Source: Staphylococcus sp. M0911 | Lineage (GTDB): Bacteria > Bacillota > Bacilli > Staphylococcales > Staphylococcaceae | Direction: 5' to 3' | Assembly (NCBI RefSeq): GCF_003491325.1 | Contig: NZ_CP022881.1 | Location: 1,178,001 to 1,242,000, forward strand | DNA: 64,000 nucleotides | Shown: piece by piece, positions 46,129 through 55,232 of the stretch | Position numbering within the stretch: position 1 is the first letter of the stretch | Layout: each line of letters starts with the position of its first letter | Program-made: the position numbers and the translations under genes | The notes under the pieces: model-generated | What the model was told of the DNA's origin: nothing | Database searches by the model: none | The model's input: the letters and a program-made list of their open reading frames with translations, nothing else

Positions 46129-46130
46129 TT

Positions 46131-46853
46131 ATGTCTCAATATGAAGAAATGAGCCTAGTGTATGATCAACTAACTCAAGATCAACCTTATCATTTATGGT
46201 TCGATATAGTTCAATATTATGCACACAATCATCCCAATATACTAGATATAGGTTGTGGAACAGGCACACTTACATGCATGTTAAATGAATTAGGTCATAT
46301 CAATGGTATGGATATTAGTGCTGATATGTTGGCAATCGCTTCTCAAAAGTCTAATCAAATAACTTGGATAGAGGGCGATATGACTCGCTTTAAATTAGAC
46401 TACCAATTTGATATCATAACTATATTTTGTGACTCTTTAAACTATTTACCTACTATTGAAGATGTTGAAAATACTTTCATAAATGTTCATTCTCATTTGA
46501 ACAAGGGAGGATTATTAATCTTTGATGTTCATACTGTAGAAAAAATGAACACGCTATTTAATAATCAAAGTTATATCGACGAAACTGAACATGTATATTT
46601 AGGTTGGGATGCAATTAAAGGTGATGAACCTTTAAGCGTATATCATCAAATGTCCTTCTTTATTGAACATGAGGATGGATTATATCAACGATTTGATGAA
46701 GAACATTACCAAAGAACATTTGAAAAAGATGTATATTTAAATTTATTGGAACAATGTGGTTTCAACGTAATTAAAACGTTTACTGATTTTGATATGAATA
46801 ATGAAAGTGAACAAGCAGATCGCTTATTTTTTGTAGCTCAAAAACAATTTTAA
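46131..46853 (+). CDS. Class I SAM-dependent methyltransferase (YqeM-like)
   Basis: A 240-residue methyltransferase with AdoMet motif I ILDIGCGTGTLTCML (about 36-50), motif post-I GMDISADMLAIA and motif IV FDIITIFCDSLNYL. The substrate is unknown; B. subtilis YqeM occupies the same place after rsfS. A hairpin starts eight bases after its stop codon and precedes comEA. Confidence 0.9.
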   Translation: MSQYEEMSLVYDQLTQDQPYHLWFDIVQYYAHNHPNILDIGCGTGTLTCMLNELGHINGMDISADMLAIASQKSNQITWIEGDMTRFKLDYQFDIITIFCDSLNYLPTIEDVENTFINVHSHLNKGGLLIFDVHTVEKMNTLFNNQSYIDETEHVYLGWDAIKGDEPLSVYHQMSFFIEHEDGLYQRFDEEHYQRTFEKDVYLNLLEQCGFNVIKTFTDFDMNNESEQADRLFFVAQKQF

Positions 46854-46860
46854 ATAAAGT

Positions 46861-46907
46861 AAAATCACTCTGGCATACGTTAATTAGTATGAAAGGGTGA
46901 TTTTTTT
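46861..46907 (+). promoter_or_regulatory. Terminator-like hairpin holding the comEA ribosome binding site
   Basis: Outer arms 46861-46871 and 46894-46904 pair over 11 bp, and an inner CATAC/GTATG stem (46874-46878 with 46887-46891) continues it. The right arm contains AGGGTGA (46894-46900), the only ribosome site for comEA. The T-run following (46901-46907) leads into the TTG start codon at 46906. It can therefore act as an intrinsic terminator of the yqeG-yqeM transcript and block comEA translation at once. Confidence 0.7.
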
Positions 46908-47583
46908 GCATTCTAAATTCAATCAAGTTAAATCATATTTGAGTGATCACAAAATGTATTTTATCATGGGTGCACTCTTCATATTTTTGATGATATTTTA
47001 TGTTATGAATTCAAATCAATCGGAAGATAAATCAGCTTATATAGAATCTACAACACACAATTATGCTGATAAAGACAATCAAAATGAGAAAAATGGAAAT
47101 AAAACAACTCCGACTAGTCAAGAAGTAGGAAAAAAAGATAACCAAATTATATATGTAGATATCAAAGGTGCAGTGAAACATCCTAATGTATATAAAATGA
47201 ATAGTTCAGATAGGATGATCGATATACTGAATAAAGCGCAATTATTAAAAACCGCCGACACAAAGCAACTCAATTTTTCAGAAAAACTCATAGACCAAAA
47301 GCTAATATACGTACCTGAAAAAGGGGAAAACAGTGTTCAGCAAGTACAAAGTCAATCTAATCAATTTAATGGTACTGGTAATGTAGATAAAGCACCTATA
47401 AATTTAAATTTAGCCACAGAAGAACAATTAATGAAAGTACCTGGCATTGGGCCATCTAAAGCAAAAGAAATCATCGAATATAAAACTCAAAAAGGTTCAT
47501 TTAATAGCATTGATGATTTGAAAAATATCAAAGGTTTTGGTTCAAAAACATTTGAAAAACTTAAAGAATATTTTACCGTATAA
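46906..47583 (+). CDS. comEA: Competence DNA-binding protein ComEA
   Basis: ComEA is the membrane-anchored receptor for transforming DNA. The 225-residue protein has one N-terminal membrane helix (about 17-36), a low-complexity polar linker, an SLBB-like domain (IYVDIKGAVKHPNVYKM, about 82-98) and a C-terminal helix-hairpin-helix pair (PINLNLATEEQLMKVPGIG, then IEYKTQKGSFNSIDDL) that binds DNA. The start is TTG 46906, five bases after AGGGTGA; a GTG at 46897 lies in that site. It begins the comEA-EB-EC unit. Confidence 0.94.
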   Translation: MHSKFNQVKSYLSDHKMYFIMGALFIFLMIFYVMNSNQSEDKSAYIESTTHNYADKDNQNEKNGNKTTPTSQEVGKKDNQIIYVDIKGAVKHPNVYKMNSSDRMIDILNKAQLLKTADTKQLNFSEKLIDQKLIYVPEKGENSVQQVQSQSNQFNGTGNVDKAPINLNLATEEQLMKVPGIGPSKAKEIIEYKTQKGSFNSIDDLKNIKGFGSKTFEKLKEYFTV

Positions 47584-47667
47584 TGATAAATGCATTTGCA
47601 ATATCATTTTAAAATGATTAAGCTATAATTACTATTTTAATTATGTACGATGGAGGCAAAGAACATC

Positions 47668-48129
47668 ATGGAGAGAATTAAATGGGAAGAATACTTTATG
47701 GCACAAAGCCACTTGTTAGCCTTAAGATCAACTTGTCAAAGATTATCAGTTGGCGCAACTATTGTGAAAGATAATCGTATTATCGCGGGAGGCTACAATG
47801 GTTCAGTTGCTGGTGAAGTTCATTGTATAGATGAAGGTTGTTTAATTGAAGATGGACATTGTATTCGTACAATACATGCTGAAATGAATGCATTACTACA
47901 ATGTGCAAAGCAAGGTGTTTCAACAGAAGGTGCAACAATTTATGTTACACATTTTCCGTGTTTAAATTGCACTAAATCAATTATTCAGGCTGGTATTAAA
48001 ACTATCTACTATGCTGAAGATTACCATAATCATGAATATGCTATGAAGTTATTAGATCAATCGGGCATAGAGTATAAAAAAATACCATTTTCACCTGAAT
48101 ATGTAGCTCAGTATTTAACACAAGGCTAA
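47668..48129 (+). CDS. comEB: dCMP deaminase-like protein ComEB
   Basis: Zinc-dependent deoxycytidylate deaminase of 153 residues. Zinc-site motifs are TIHAEMNALL (HAE, about 69-78) and FPCLNCTKSI (PCxxC, about 97-106). ATG 47668 follows GGAGG by eleven bases. It is kept in the com locus but is known to be dispensable for transformation. A TATAAT (47624-47629) next to a perfect palindrome ATCATTTT/AAAATGAT (47603-47618) suggests it can be transcribed separately from comEA. Confidence 0.95.
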   Translation: MERIKWEEYFMAQSHLLALRSTCQRLSVGATIVKDNRIIAGGYNGSVAGEVHCIDEGCLIEDGHCIRTIHAEMNALLQCAKQGVSTEGATIYVTHFPCLNCTKSIIQAGIKTIYYAEDYHNHEYAMKLLDQSGIEYKKIPFSPEYVAQYLTQG

Positions 48130-48133
48130 ATCA

Positions 48134-50320
48134 TTGTTTTATATTGCACTATCTTGTTTAGTAGGGATTCTATGGTTATCTAACCGTATACTCTCTACTT
48201 TTATATTATGTTGTCTACTGTTTATACTCATGCGTAAAAATTTATTGAAACGATACGTGTTGAGTGTATTGATATTCTTTATACTAAGTATGGTTATATT
48301 AAACACATCAAATGATAAAAAAGACAAAGAAGAACGACATTTAAATAAAAATAGATACATCATTGATATGGTATCTATAATTAAGTTAAATAAAGGATTG
48401 GAATCATATAAGGGTATTCTTAACTGGAAAGGAAACGAATATAAGTTTTTATACAAAGTTAAAGATATTAATAAACCCATGAGTATTGAAAATCAAACAT
48501 GTTTAATCAAAGGTGAATTCTCATTAAACAATACTTCTCAACCATACATATTTATTAGACAAATCGATTTGAGTAGTTGTCAATCCAACAAACGTTTTTC
48601 TTTTATGACGAATTATCAAAGTTATATTCGTGAGCAAATGCAAAACTCTCATAATATTTATTTTGATAGAATGTTAGCTTTGATATCTGGAGATACTAGT
48701 TCTTTAAATCCAATGTTTATAGAAGATGTAAAGGAAATTGGTATCTATCATTTACTTGCAGTAAGTGGTTCACACGTAGCAGCATTGATTTACTTGGTAT
48801 ATCAAATTTTTGTTAGATTCAATACACCCACTATTATCATTAAATTAGTACTTCTTATACTTTTACCGGTTTATGCTTTATATACCGATTTTGCTCCAAG
48901 TGCAGTTAGAGCTATTTTGGCTGCTATTATTTTACTTTTACTCCCCAAATCATTAAAAATAAATCCACTTGAATTATTGTCTATTGTTTTTATTTTAATG
49001 TTTTTTATTAATCCTCAAATAATCTACGATATTGGATTTCAATTTTCATTTCTCATTTCATTATTTCTAATTATTTCATCGCCGTTATTAAAACATTTAA
49101 CTGGATTAAAGCTTATCGTTGCAGTTACATTTATTGCACAACTAGGTGCCTTACTCATAAGTATTTATCATTTTAATCAAATCCAATGGATTGGCTTAAT
49201 TTCTAATTTAGTTTTTGTACCATTTTATAGTTTTTTAATATTTCCTTTAGCTATTCTTTTCTTTGTCTTATCACATTTTACAATTCATTTAGATATCTTA
49301 AATTCTGTTATTGCTGCTATTTTTAATTTCCATGATGATTTAGTATCTATATTTTTAAAGTTAAAGTATCTAAGAATTTTTGTGCCAGAACTTAGTTCAA
49401 ATAGCTTGTTATTGATTTTGATATTCACATTTCTGTCTTTGTATTTATTTGTTAAAAAGCATTTTTTTAAAGCGACATTTGTTATCAGTATGGGTATTCT
49501 CATTATCATTCATTATACTAGTGATAACGAAGGGCAGTTAACAATGTTAGATGTTGGTCAAGGTGACAGCGTATTATTCCAAACTGGTAGTAAACAAAAT
49601 ATTATGATTGATACTGGAGGTAAACGAACAGAAAATCATAAGCAACTTAACTTTAATATTTCGAAATACAAAACGATACCAAGTTTAAAATCAAAAGGTG
49701 TTTCTAAAGTCGATTATCTTATAATATCTCATCCTCATCTCGATCACATGGGTGAATTGCCTTATTTAGCATCTCACATTAATATAAAGAACATTGTGTT
49801 ATTAAAAGACAGTTTTTCTAAAGCAGAATTGTATAATATAGAAAAAATTTGTAAATCCAATCGTATTAATTTAATAGATGTTAATAATTTACATACACTT
49901 ACTTTAAAAAAAGCAACCCTTCGTTTTATGGATACGTATATAAAAGATAGTGATGATAAAAATGAACAATCTATTGTTATCCTTATATCATATAAACATA
50001 AAAAAATATTGCTAACCGGTGACATGAGTATTAAAAATGAAGAATTGCTTTTACAACGTTATCAATTACCTAGGATAGATATATTAAAAGTGGCACACCA
50101 TGGAAGTAAAACTAGTAGTTCACATAATTTAATTAAATTAATAAAACCAAAAATCAGTCTCATATCGAGTGGAAAAGGTAATAAATATAAACTACCTAAT
50201 CAAGAAGTGATTCAACGATTACAAGGATTTGGGAGTAAAGTATTGGATACACAAGTGAATGGAGAAATAACAGTTAAATTGAATTCGAATTTAACGATTA
50301 CTACGAATCAACCTAACTAA
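48134..50320 (+). CDS. comEC: Competence DNA channel protein ComEC/Rec2
   Basis: ComEC forms the channel for single-stranded DNA uptake. The 728-residue protein has N-terminal membrane helices and an OB-like domain, the competence core with LLAVSGSHVAALIYLVYQ (about 210-227) and multiple helices to about 455, then a metallo-beta-lactamase-like domain with LDVGQGDSVLFQTG, IISHPHLDHMGEL and KVAHHGSKTSSS. Full length without frameshift, so the machinery looks intact. The start is TTG 48134 with a weak AAGG site just after comEB. Confidence 0.95.
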   Translation: MFYIALSCLVGILWLSNRILSTFILCCLLFILMRKNLLKRYVLSVLIFFILSMVILNTSNDKKDKEERHLNKNRYIIDMVSIIKLNKGLESYKGILNWKGNEYKFLYKVKDINKPMSIENQTCLIKGEFSLNNTSQPYIFIRQIDLSSCQSNKRFSFMTNYQSYIREQMQNSHNIYFDRMLALISGDTSSLNPMFIEDVKEIGIYHLLAVSGSHVAALIYLVYQIFVRFNTPTIIIKLVLLILLPVYALYTDFAPSAVRAILAAIILLLLPKSLKINPLELLSIVFILMFFINPQIIYDIGFQFSFLISLFLIISSPLLKHLTGLKLIVAVTFIAQLGALLISIYHFNQIQWIGLISNLVFVPFYSFLIFPLAILFFVLSHFTIHLDILNSVIAAIFNFHDDLVSIFLKLKYLRIFVPELSSNSLLLILIFTFLSLYLFVKKHFFKATFVISMGILIIIHYTSDNEGQLTMLDVGQGDSVLFQTGSKQNIMIDTGGKRTENHKQLNFNISKYKTIPSLKSKGVSKVDYLIISHPHLDHMGELPYLASHINIKNIVLLKDSFSKAELYNIEKICKSNRINLIDVNNLHTLTLKKATLRFMDTYIKDSDDKNEQSIVILISYKHKKILLTGDMSIKNEELLLQRYQLPRIDILKVAHHGSKTSSSHNLIKLIKPKISLISSGKGNKYKLPNQEVIQRLQGFGSKVLDTQVNGEITVKLNSNLTITTNQPN

Positions 50321-50346
50321 ATGACTAGAGGTTCATTAATATATCA

Positions 50347-50355
50347 TGATATAAT
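50347..50355 (+). promoter_or_regulatory. Extended -10 promoter of holA
   Basis: TG-A-TATAAT (50347-50355) is a perfect extended -10 36 bases upstream of the holA start. No clear -35 is present. Confidence 0.5.
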
Positions 50356-50390
50356 TTCTTAATGTGAACTAATTTGAAAGGGTGTAATAT

Positions 50391-51365
50391 ATGTCTGATA
50401 ATATCGTTACGGTATACGGAGAAGTGGCAGACCTAGTTGAGAAAAAAAGTTCGGAAATAATCAATAAATATTTACAGACAGAAAAAGATGACTTTAATTT
50501 CATAAAGTTTAATTTATACGAAACAGAAATTACACCAATCATTGAAGAAACTTTGACTATGCCGTTTTTTTCAGACAAAAAGGCAATTTTAGTTAAGAAC
50601 GCTTACGTATTTACTGGAGAAAAAGTAACTAAAGAATTAAATCAAAATACTGACCAATTAATGGAGTTTCTCGAGAAATATGATGGTGATAATCTTATCA
50701 TATTTGAAGTTTACCAAAATAAATTAGATGAACGAAAGAAACTGACTAAAACACTTAAAAAAAATGGTCAACTTAAAAAAGTTGAGCAGATGTCTGAAGA
50801 GGAAATAAAAAAATGGATACAATCTAAACTGAACGAGAATTTTAAAGATATTAAGCAAGATGCACTTAATATGTTTATTGAATTAACTGGTGTTAATTTT
50901 AATATCGTCTCTCAAGAATTAGATAAGCTAATGTTATTTTTAGGTGATAGACCTACAATTAATAAAGATGATGTTAACCAAATTATTAATCGTAGTTTAG
51001 AACAAAATGTATTTCTATTAACTGAATATATTCAAAAGCGCCAAAAAAACAAAGCGATTCAATTAGTTAAAGATTTAATAAACATGAAAGAAGAACCAAT
51101 TAAATTACTAGCTCTTATTACAAGTAACTATAGATTGTATTATCAATGCAAAATTTTAAGTCAAAAAGGCTATAGTGGACAACAAATCGCAAAAACAGTA
51201 AATGTTCATCCATATAGGGTTAAGTTAGCATTAGGTCAGGTTCGTCACTATCAATTGGAAGATCTTTTGAATATCATTGATTCTTGTGCTGAAACAGATT
51301 ATAAACTGAAATCTTCGTATATGGATAAACAACTTATATTAGAATTATTTATTTTATCGTTATAA
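50391..51365 (+). CDS. holA: DNA polymerase III subunit delta
   Basis: HolA opens the sliding clamp within the clamp loader. The 324-residue protein has the AAA+-like fold without Walker motifs. Family segments are TMPFFSDKKAILVKNAYVF, LIIFEVYQNKLDERKKLTK, and the C-terminal collar with LALITSNYRLYYQCK and VHPYRVKLALGQ. Position between comEC and the convergent rpsT is standard for Firmicutes. Confidence 0.95.
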   Translation: MSDNIVTVYGEVADLVEKKSSEIINKYLQTEKDDFNFIKFNLYETEITPIIEETLTMPFFSDKKAILVKNAYVFTGEKVTKELNQNTDQLMEFLEKYDGDNLIIFEVYQNKLDERKKLTKTLKKNGQLKKVEQMSEEEIKKWIQSKLNENFKDIKQDALNMFIELTGVNFNIVSQELDKLMLFLGDRPTINKDDVNQIINRSLEQNVFLLTEYIQKRQKNKAIQLVKDLINMKEEPIKLLALITSNYRLYYQCKILSQKGYSGQQIAKTVNVHPYRVKLALGQVRHYQLEDLLNIIDSCAETDYKLKSSYMDKQLILELFILSL

Positions 51366-51395
51366 ATAGATGTATTAGTACTTAGATACAAAAAT

Positions 51396-51431
51396 AAAAG
51401 CTAGTTCGACCAAACAGGCGAACTAGCTTTT
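51396..51431. terminator. Bidirectional terminator between holA and rpsT
   Basis: A 13-bp perfect stem pairs 51396-51408 with 51419-51431, with A-rich and T-rich flanks suited to both convergent genes. Confidence 0.92.
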
Positions 51432-51439
51432 ATTTATTA

Positions 51440-51691
51440 TTATTTGTTAGCGCTCATCAATTGTGATTTTACGCGATCAGCTTTGTTTGAGTGGATTAAG
51501 TTGCTTTGAGCAGCTTTATCTAATTGCTTAATTGCAAAGCTTACTAATTCATTTTTGTTATCGGCATTTGTCTCAATAGCTGATTTCGCACGTTTAACTG
51601 CTGTACGCATAGTATTTTTCTTAGAAATATTACGCTCTTCAGCTGTTTGAGTTGTTTTAACACGTTTAACTGCAGATTTAATGTTTGGCAT
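51440..51691 (-). CDS. rpsT: 30S ribosomal protein S20
   Basis: S20 binds 16S rRNA early in 30S assembly. The 83-residue basic, helical protein starts MPNIKSAVKRVKTT and ends HSNKADRVKSQLMSANK, as in the family. ATG 51691 follows AGGAGGTGA; an in-frame GTG at 51700 lies within that site. It is transcribed alone and divergently from lepA, the usual arrangement. Confidence 0.97.
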   Translation of the reverse strand: MPNIKSAVKRVKTTQTAEERNISKKNTMRTAVKRAKSAIETNADNKNELVSFAIKQLDKAAQSNLIHSNKADRVKSQLMSANK

Positions 51692-51755
51692 TACTGTCAC
51701 CTCCTAAAAGTGAACTAACTTATCAAATTAATTTTATTTGATTACAACAAGAAAT

Positions 51756-51784
51756 ATTTTATCAAATGTACTACCTTTGTGCAA
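51756..51784 (-). promoter_or_regulatory. Promoter of rpsT
   Basis: On the reverse strand: TTGCAC (51784-51779), a 17-base spacer and TAAAAT (51761-51756) preceded by TG-A. The predicted leader is about 58 bases. Confidence 0.7.
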
Positions 51785-51943
51785 TCATTTATTTAATACG
51801 TATATTAATGAATGAATATCACATTATAGTATTGGAATTAAGTTCGTAACACTTTATAATAAAGTATGCATTAATAATACTTAAACCAATATAAGTATTA
51901 GTTTATCAAAGTAATTGATTTATTTAAACGTTTAATTAGAAGT

Positions 51944-51972
51944 TTGCATTTGCAATTTAAAAACGTTATCAT
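51944..51972 (+). promoter_or_regulatory. Candidate promoter of lepA
   Basis: TTGCAT (51944-51949), a 17-base spacer and TATCAT (51967-51972), 51 bases before the lepA start. The rest of the divergent region 51785-51943 is AT-rich with no other recognised feature. Confidence 0.4.
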
Positions 51973-52022
51973 ATCAAAGATATACAAATACGGGTTACTA
52001 ATATGAAAGTGAGAAGGATACA

Positions 52023-53846
52023 ATGGATAAGCAAGAACGTTTTAATAGAAGAGAGAAAATTAGAAATTTCTCCATTATTGCTCATATAGACCACGGTAAA
52101 TCTACTCTAGCAGATAGAATCCTTGAAAATACCAAATCAGTTGAAACAAGAGATATGCAAGATCAATTGTTAGACTCAATGGATTTAGAAAGAGAACGTG
52201 GTATTACAATCAAATTAAATGCTGTACGTTTAAAATACGAAGCTAAAGATGGAGAAACATATACATTCCACTTAATTGATACACCAGGACACGTCGATTT
52301 TACATATGAAGTATCTCGTTCATTAGCAGCATGTGAAGGAGCTATTTTAGTTGTAGATGCCGCACAAGGTATAGAAGCACAAACTTTAGCTAATGTTTAT
52401 TTAGCTTTAGATAATAATTTAGAGCTATTACCTGTAGTTAATAAAATTGACTTGCCAGCTGCTGAACCTGACAGAGTTAAACAAGAGTTAGAAGATGTTA
52501 TTGGTTTAGATCAAGACGATGTTGTGCTTGCTAGTGCCAAATCTAATATCGGTATTGAAGAAATTCTTGAAAAGATTGTTGAGGTTGTACCAGCACCAGA
52601 CGGTGATCCAGATGCACCACTGAAAGCTTTAATTTTTGACTCTGAATATGATCCTTATAGAGGCGTTATTTCATCTATCCGAGTAATAGATGGGGTAGTA
52701 AAAGCTGGCGATAAGATTAAAATGATGGCTACCGGTAAAGAGTTTGATGTTACTGAGGTCGGAATTAATACTCCTAAGCAATTACCTGTTGATGAATTAA
52801 CTGTTGGCGATGTTGGTTATATTATTGCTAGTATTAAAAACGTAGATGATTCACGTGTCGGTGATACAATTACACTTGCGAATCGACCTGCAGAACAACC
52901 ATTACAAGGGTATAAAAAAATGAACCCAATGGTTTATTGTGGACTCTTCCCAATCGATAATAAAAATTATAATGATTTACGTGAAGCACTTGAAAAACTA
53001 CAATTAAATGATGCTTCATTAGAATTCGAACCTGAGTCATCTCAAGCACTTGGATTTGGTTATAGAACTGGATTTTTAGGTATGTTACACATGGAAATAA
53101 TTCAAGAAAGAATCGAAAGAGAATTTGGAATTGAATTGATTGCGACAGCACCATCAGTAATTTACCAATGTATCTTAAAAGATGGATCAGAAGTTACAGT
53201 AGATAACCCAGCGCAAATGCCTGAACGTGATAGAATCGAAAAAATATACGAACCGTACGTTCGTGCAACTATGATGGTGCCGAACGATTATGTTGGTGCC
53301 GTTATGGAGCTATGTCAACGTAAGCGTGGACAATTCGTTAATATGGACTATTTAGATGACATTCGAGTTAACATTGTCTATGAAATTCCACTATCTGAAG
53401 TAGTATTTGATTTCTTTGATCAACTTAAATCCAATACAAAAGGGTATGCTTCATTTGACTATGAATTCATTGAAAATAAAGAAAGTGACCTAGTTAAAAT
53501 GGACATATTGCTTAATGGTGAAAAAGTAGATGCATTAAGCTTCATCGTGCATAAAGAATTTGCTTACGATCGAGGAAAAGCATTAGTTGAAAAACTTAAA
53601 ACATTAATCCCAAGACAGCAATTTGAAGTTCCAGTACAAGCAGCTATTGGTCAAAAAATTGTTGCACGAACAAATATTAAATCTATGGGTAAAAATGTAC
53701 TTTCTAAATGTTATGGTGGAGATATTAGCCGTAAACGTAAATTATTAGAAAAACAAAAAGCTGGTAAAGCAAAAATGAAAGCTGTAGGTAACGTAGAAAT
53801 TCCACAAGATGCATTCCTTGCAGTACTAAAAATGGACGAAGAATAA
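52023..53846 (+). CDS. lepA: Elongation factor 4 (LepA)
   Basis: LepA is a ribosome-associated translational GTPase with a role in initiation and 30S biogenesis. The 607-residue protein has G1 AHIDHGKST (about 19-27), G2 region RERGIT, G3 DTPGH (about 83-87) and G4 NKID. The EF-G-like domains II, III and V follow, and the LepA-specific C-terminal domain ends in [25 protein letters not shown], a typical basic tail. The length is normal. A terminator separates it from hemW. Confidence 0.97.
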   Translation: MDKQERFNRREKIRNFSIIAHIDHGKSTLADRILENTKSVETRDMQDQLLDSMDLERERGITIKLNAVRLKYEAKDGETYTFHLIDTPGHVDFTYEVSRSLAACEGAILVVDAAQGIEAQTLANVYLALDNNLELLPVVNKIDLPAAEPDRVKQELEDVIGLDQDDVVLASAKSNIGIEEILEKIVEVVPAPDGDPDAPLKALIFDSEYDPYRGVISSIRVIDGVVKAGDKIKMMATGKEFDVTEVGINTPKQLPVDELTVGDVGYIIASIKNVDDSRVGDTITLANRPAEQPLQGYKKMNPMVYCGLFPIDNKNYNDLREALEKLQLNDASLEFEPESSQALGFGYRTGFLGMLHMEIIQERIEREFGIELIATAPSVIYQCILKDGSEVTVDNPAQMPERDRIEKIYEPYVRATMMVPNDYVGAVMELCQRKRGQFVNMDYLDDIRVNIVYEIPLSEVVFDFFDQLKSNTKGYASFDYEFIENKESDLVKMDILLNGEKVDALSFIVHKEFAYDRGKALVEKLKTLIPRQQFEVPVQAAIGQKIVARTNIKSMGKNVLSKCYGGDISRKRKLLEKQKAGKAKMKAVGNVEIPQDAFLAVLKMDEE

Positions 53847-53908
53847 TTTTGAAATAGTAATACACTTATTTAAATGTGTGTTAGATATAAAAGCTAAACA
53901 GTTGAACT

Positions 53909-53964
53909 GAGGTGGGAAAAGAATGATGTTTTTGAAACTAATTCTATCCCGCCTCTAATTTTTT
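53909..53964 (+). terminator. Intrinsic terminator after lepA
   Basis: GAGGTGGGA... (53909-53924) pairs with ...TCCCGCCTC (53941-53955) with one bulge, followed by T6 (53959-53964). Similar GAG-TGGGA hairpins recur between genes in staphylococci, as I recall. Confidence 0.85.
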
Positions 53965-53997
53965 ATGATTTTAAGCCATAATTATGGAGGAGTTAAT

Positions 53998-55131
53998 GTG
54001 TCAATACAAAGCGCATATATTCATATACCTTTTTGCGTTCGCATATGTACTTACTGTGACTTCAACAAGTATTTTATTGATAAACAACCAGTTGATGAAT
54101 ATTTAGATTCATTAATATTAGAAATGGAACGCCGTACTCTAAATGATAATACGACATTAAACACAATGTATGTAGGTGGTGGTACACCTACAGCTTTAAA
54201 TATAGAACAACTCAATAAACTATTATCAGCAATTAATAGAATTTTCACTATTGAAGGTGAATTTAGTTTTGAAGCAAACCCTGATGAATTAACATTCGAA
54301 AAAGTAAAATTACTTAAATCATATGGTGTGAACCGAATATCAATGGGCGTACAAACATTTAAACCAGAATTATTAGAAATTCTTGGTAGAACACACAAAA
54401 CAGAAGATATATATCAAGCTGTAAACAATGCTAGAAAGGCTGGTATTGAATCTATTAGTTTAGACTTAATGTATCACCTTCCTAAGCAAACTTTAGAGGA
54501 TTTTGAAGATAGTCTGAATTTAGCTATGCAAATGGATATCGACCATATTTCAAGTTATGGATTAATTCTAGAGCCAAAAACTCAATTTTATAATATGTAT
54601 AGAAAAGGTCATTTAAAATTGCCTAATGAAGATTTAGGCGCAGAAATGTATCAAACATTGATGCACAAAATCGAGGACTCAAGATTCCATCAATATGAAA
54701 TTTCAAATTTCTCTATAGAAGGTCACGAATCAGAGCATAATAAGGTTTACTGGTTAAATGAAGAATACTATGGTTTCGGGGCAGGTGCTAGTGGCTATAC
54801 AAATGGCGTACGTTATACAAATGTGAATCCTGTCAATCATTACATAAAAGCTATTGCTAATCAGGAAGAACCCATTTTAACACAAACACGTCCAACTGCC
54901 ACCGAGCAAATGGAAGAGGAAATGTTTTTAGGATTAAGGTTAAATAATGGCGTAAACAAAAATAAATTTAACAAAAAATTCAATGTATCAATTGAACATA
55001 TATTTGGTCAAACAATTATTGATTTAAAAAATAGAAAGTTAATTGAAGAAAGTCAAGATTATATTTATCTAACAGAAAGAGGAAAAGTCATTGGTAATGA
55101 GGTTTTTGAAGCATTTTTATTAAATAGTTAA
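53998..55131 (+). CDS. hemW: Radical SAM heme chaperone HemW
   Basis: HemW binds heme and S-adenosylmethionine and is thought to deliver heme to membrane proteins; it is not the oxygen-independent coproporphyrinogen oxidase HemN. The 377-residue protein begins SIQSAYIHIPFC with the radical SAM CxxxCxxC motif CVRICTYC (about 13-20), followed by YVGGGTPTAL, SFEANPDEL and RISMGVQTF. It lacks the long N-terminal extension of HemN. GTG 53998 follows GGAGGA; an in-frame ATG at 53965 has no site. It is just upstream of the hrcA operon. Confidence 0.94.
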   Translation: MSIQSAYIHIPFCVRICTYCDFNKYFIDKQPVDEYLDSLILEMERRTLNDNTTLNTMYVGGGTPTALNIEQLNKLLSAINRIFTIEGEFSFEANPDELTFEKVKLLKSYGVNRISMGVQTFKPELLEILGRTHKTEDIYQAVNNARKAGIESISLDLMYHLPKQTLEDFEDSLNLAMQMDIDHISSYGLILEPKTQFYNMYRKGHLKLPNEDLGAEMYQTLMHKIEDSRFHQYEISNFSIEGHESEHNKVYWLNEEYYGFGAGASGYTNGVRYTNVNPVNHYIKAIANQEEPILTQTRPTATEQMEEEMFLGLRLNNGVNKNKFNKKFNVSIEHIFGQTIIDLKNRKLIEESQDYIYLTERGKVIGNEVFEAFLLNS

Positions 55132-55159
55132 AATAAATTTAAAATTCTAGTGCTTTAAC

Positions 55160-55176
55160 ATTGACTTACTTTGACC
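55160..55176 (+). promoter_or_regulatory. CtsR operator upstream of hrcA
   Basis: ATTGACTTACTTTGACC matches the reverse complement of the CtsR direct repeat (RGTCAAANANRGTCAAA) at 15 of 17 positions. It overlaps the -35 element. CtsR plus HrcA control of the dnaK operon is known in S. aureus. Confidence 0.8.
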
Positions 55177-55189
55177 AATTTGATAAATT
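55161..55189 (+). promoter_or_regulatory. Promoter of the hrcA-grpE-dnaK-dnaJ operon
   Basis: TTGACT (55161-55166), a 17-base spacer and TAAATT (55184-55189) with an extended TG-A. The -35 lies in the CtsR box and the predicted start in the CIRCE element. Confidence 0.75.
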
Positions 55190-55193
55190 ATAA

Positions 55194-55220
55194 TTAGCAC
55201 TTGAGATAAAAGAGTGCTAA
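55194..55220 (+). promoter_or_regulatory. CIRCE operator (HrcA binding site)
   Basis: TTAGCACTT, a 9-base spacer and GAGTGCTAA: the CIRCE inverted repeat with a single deviation in the left arm. HrcA bound here represses the heat-shock operon and its own gene. Confidence 0.97.
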
Positions 55221-55232
55221 TGAGGTGAAAAC

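Noticed and set aside
53998..55131. Oxygen-independent coproporphyrinogen III oxidase HemN
   Set aside because: The N-terminal extension of true HemN is missing and the protein begins with the HemW-type IHIPFC motif.
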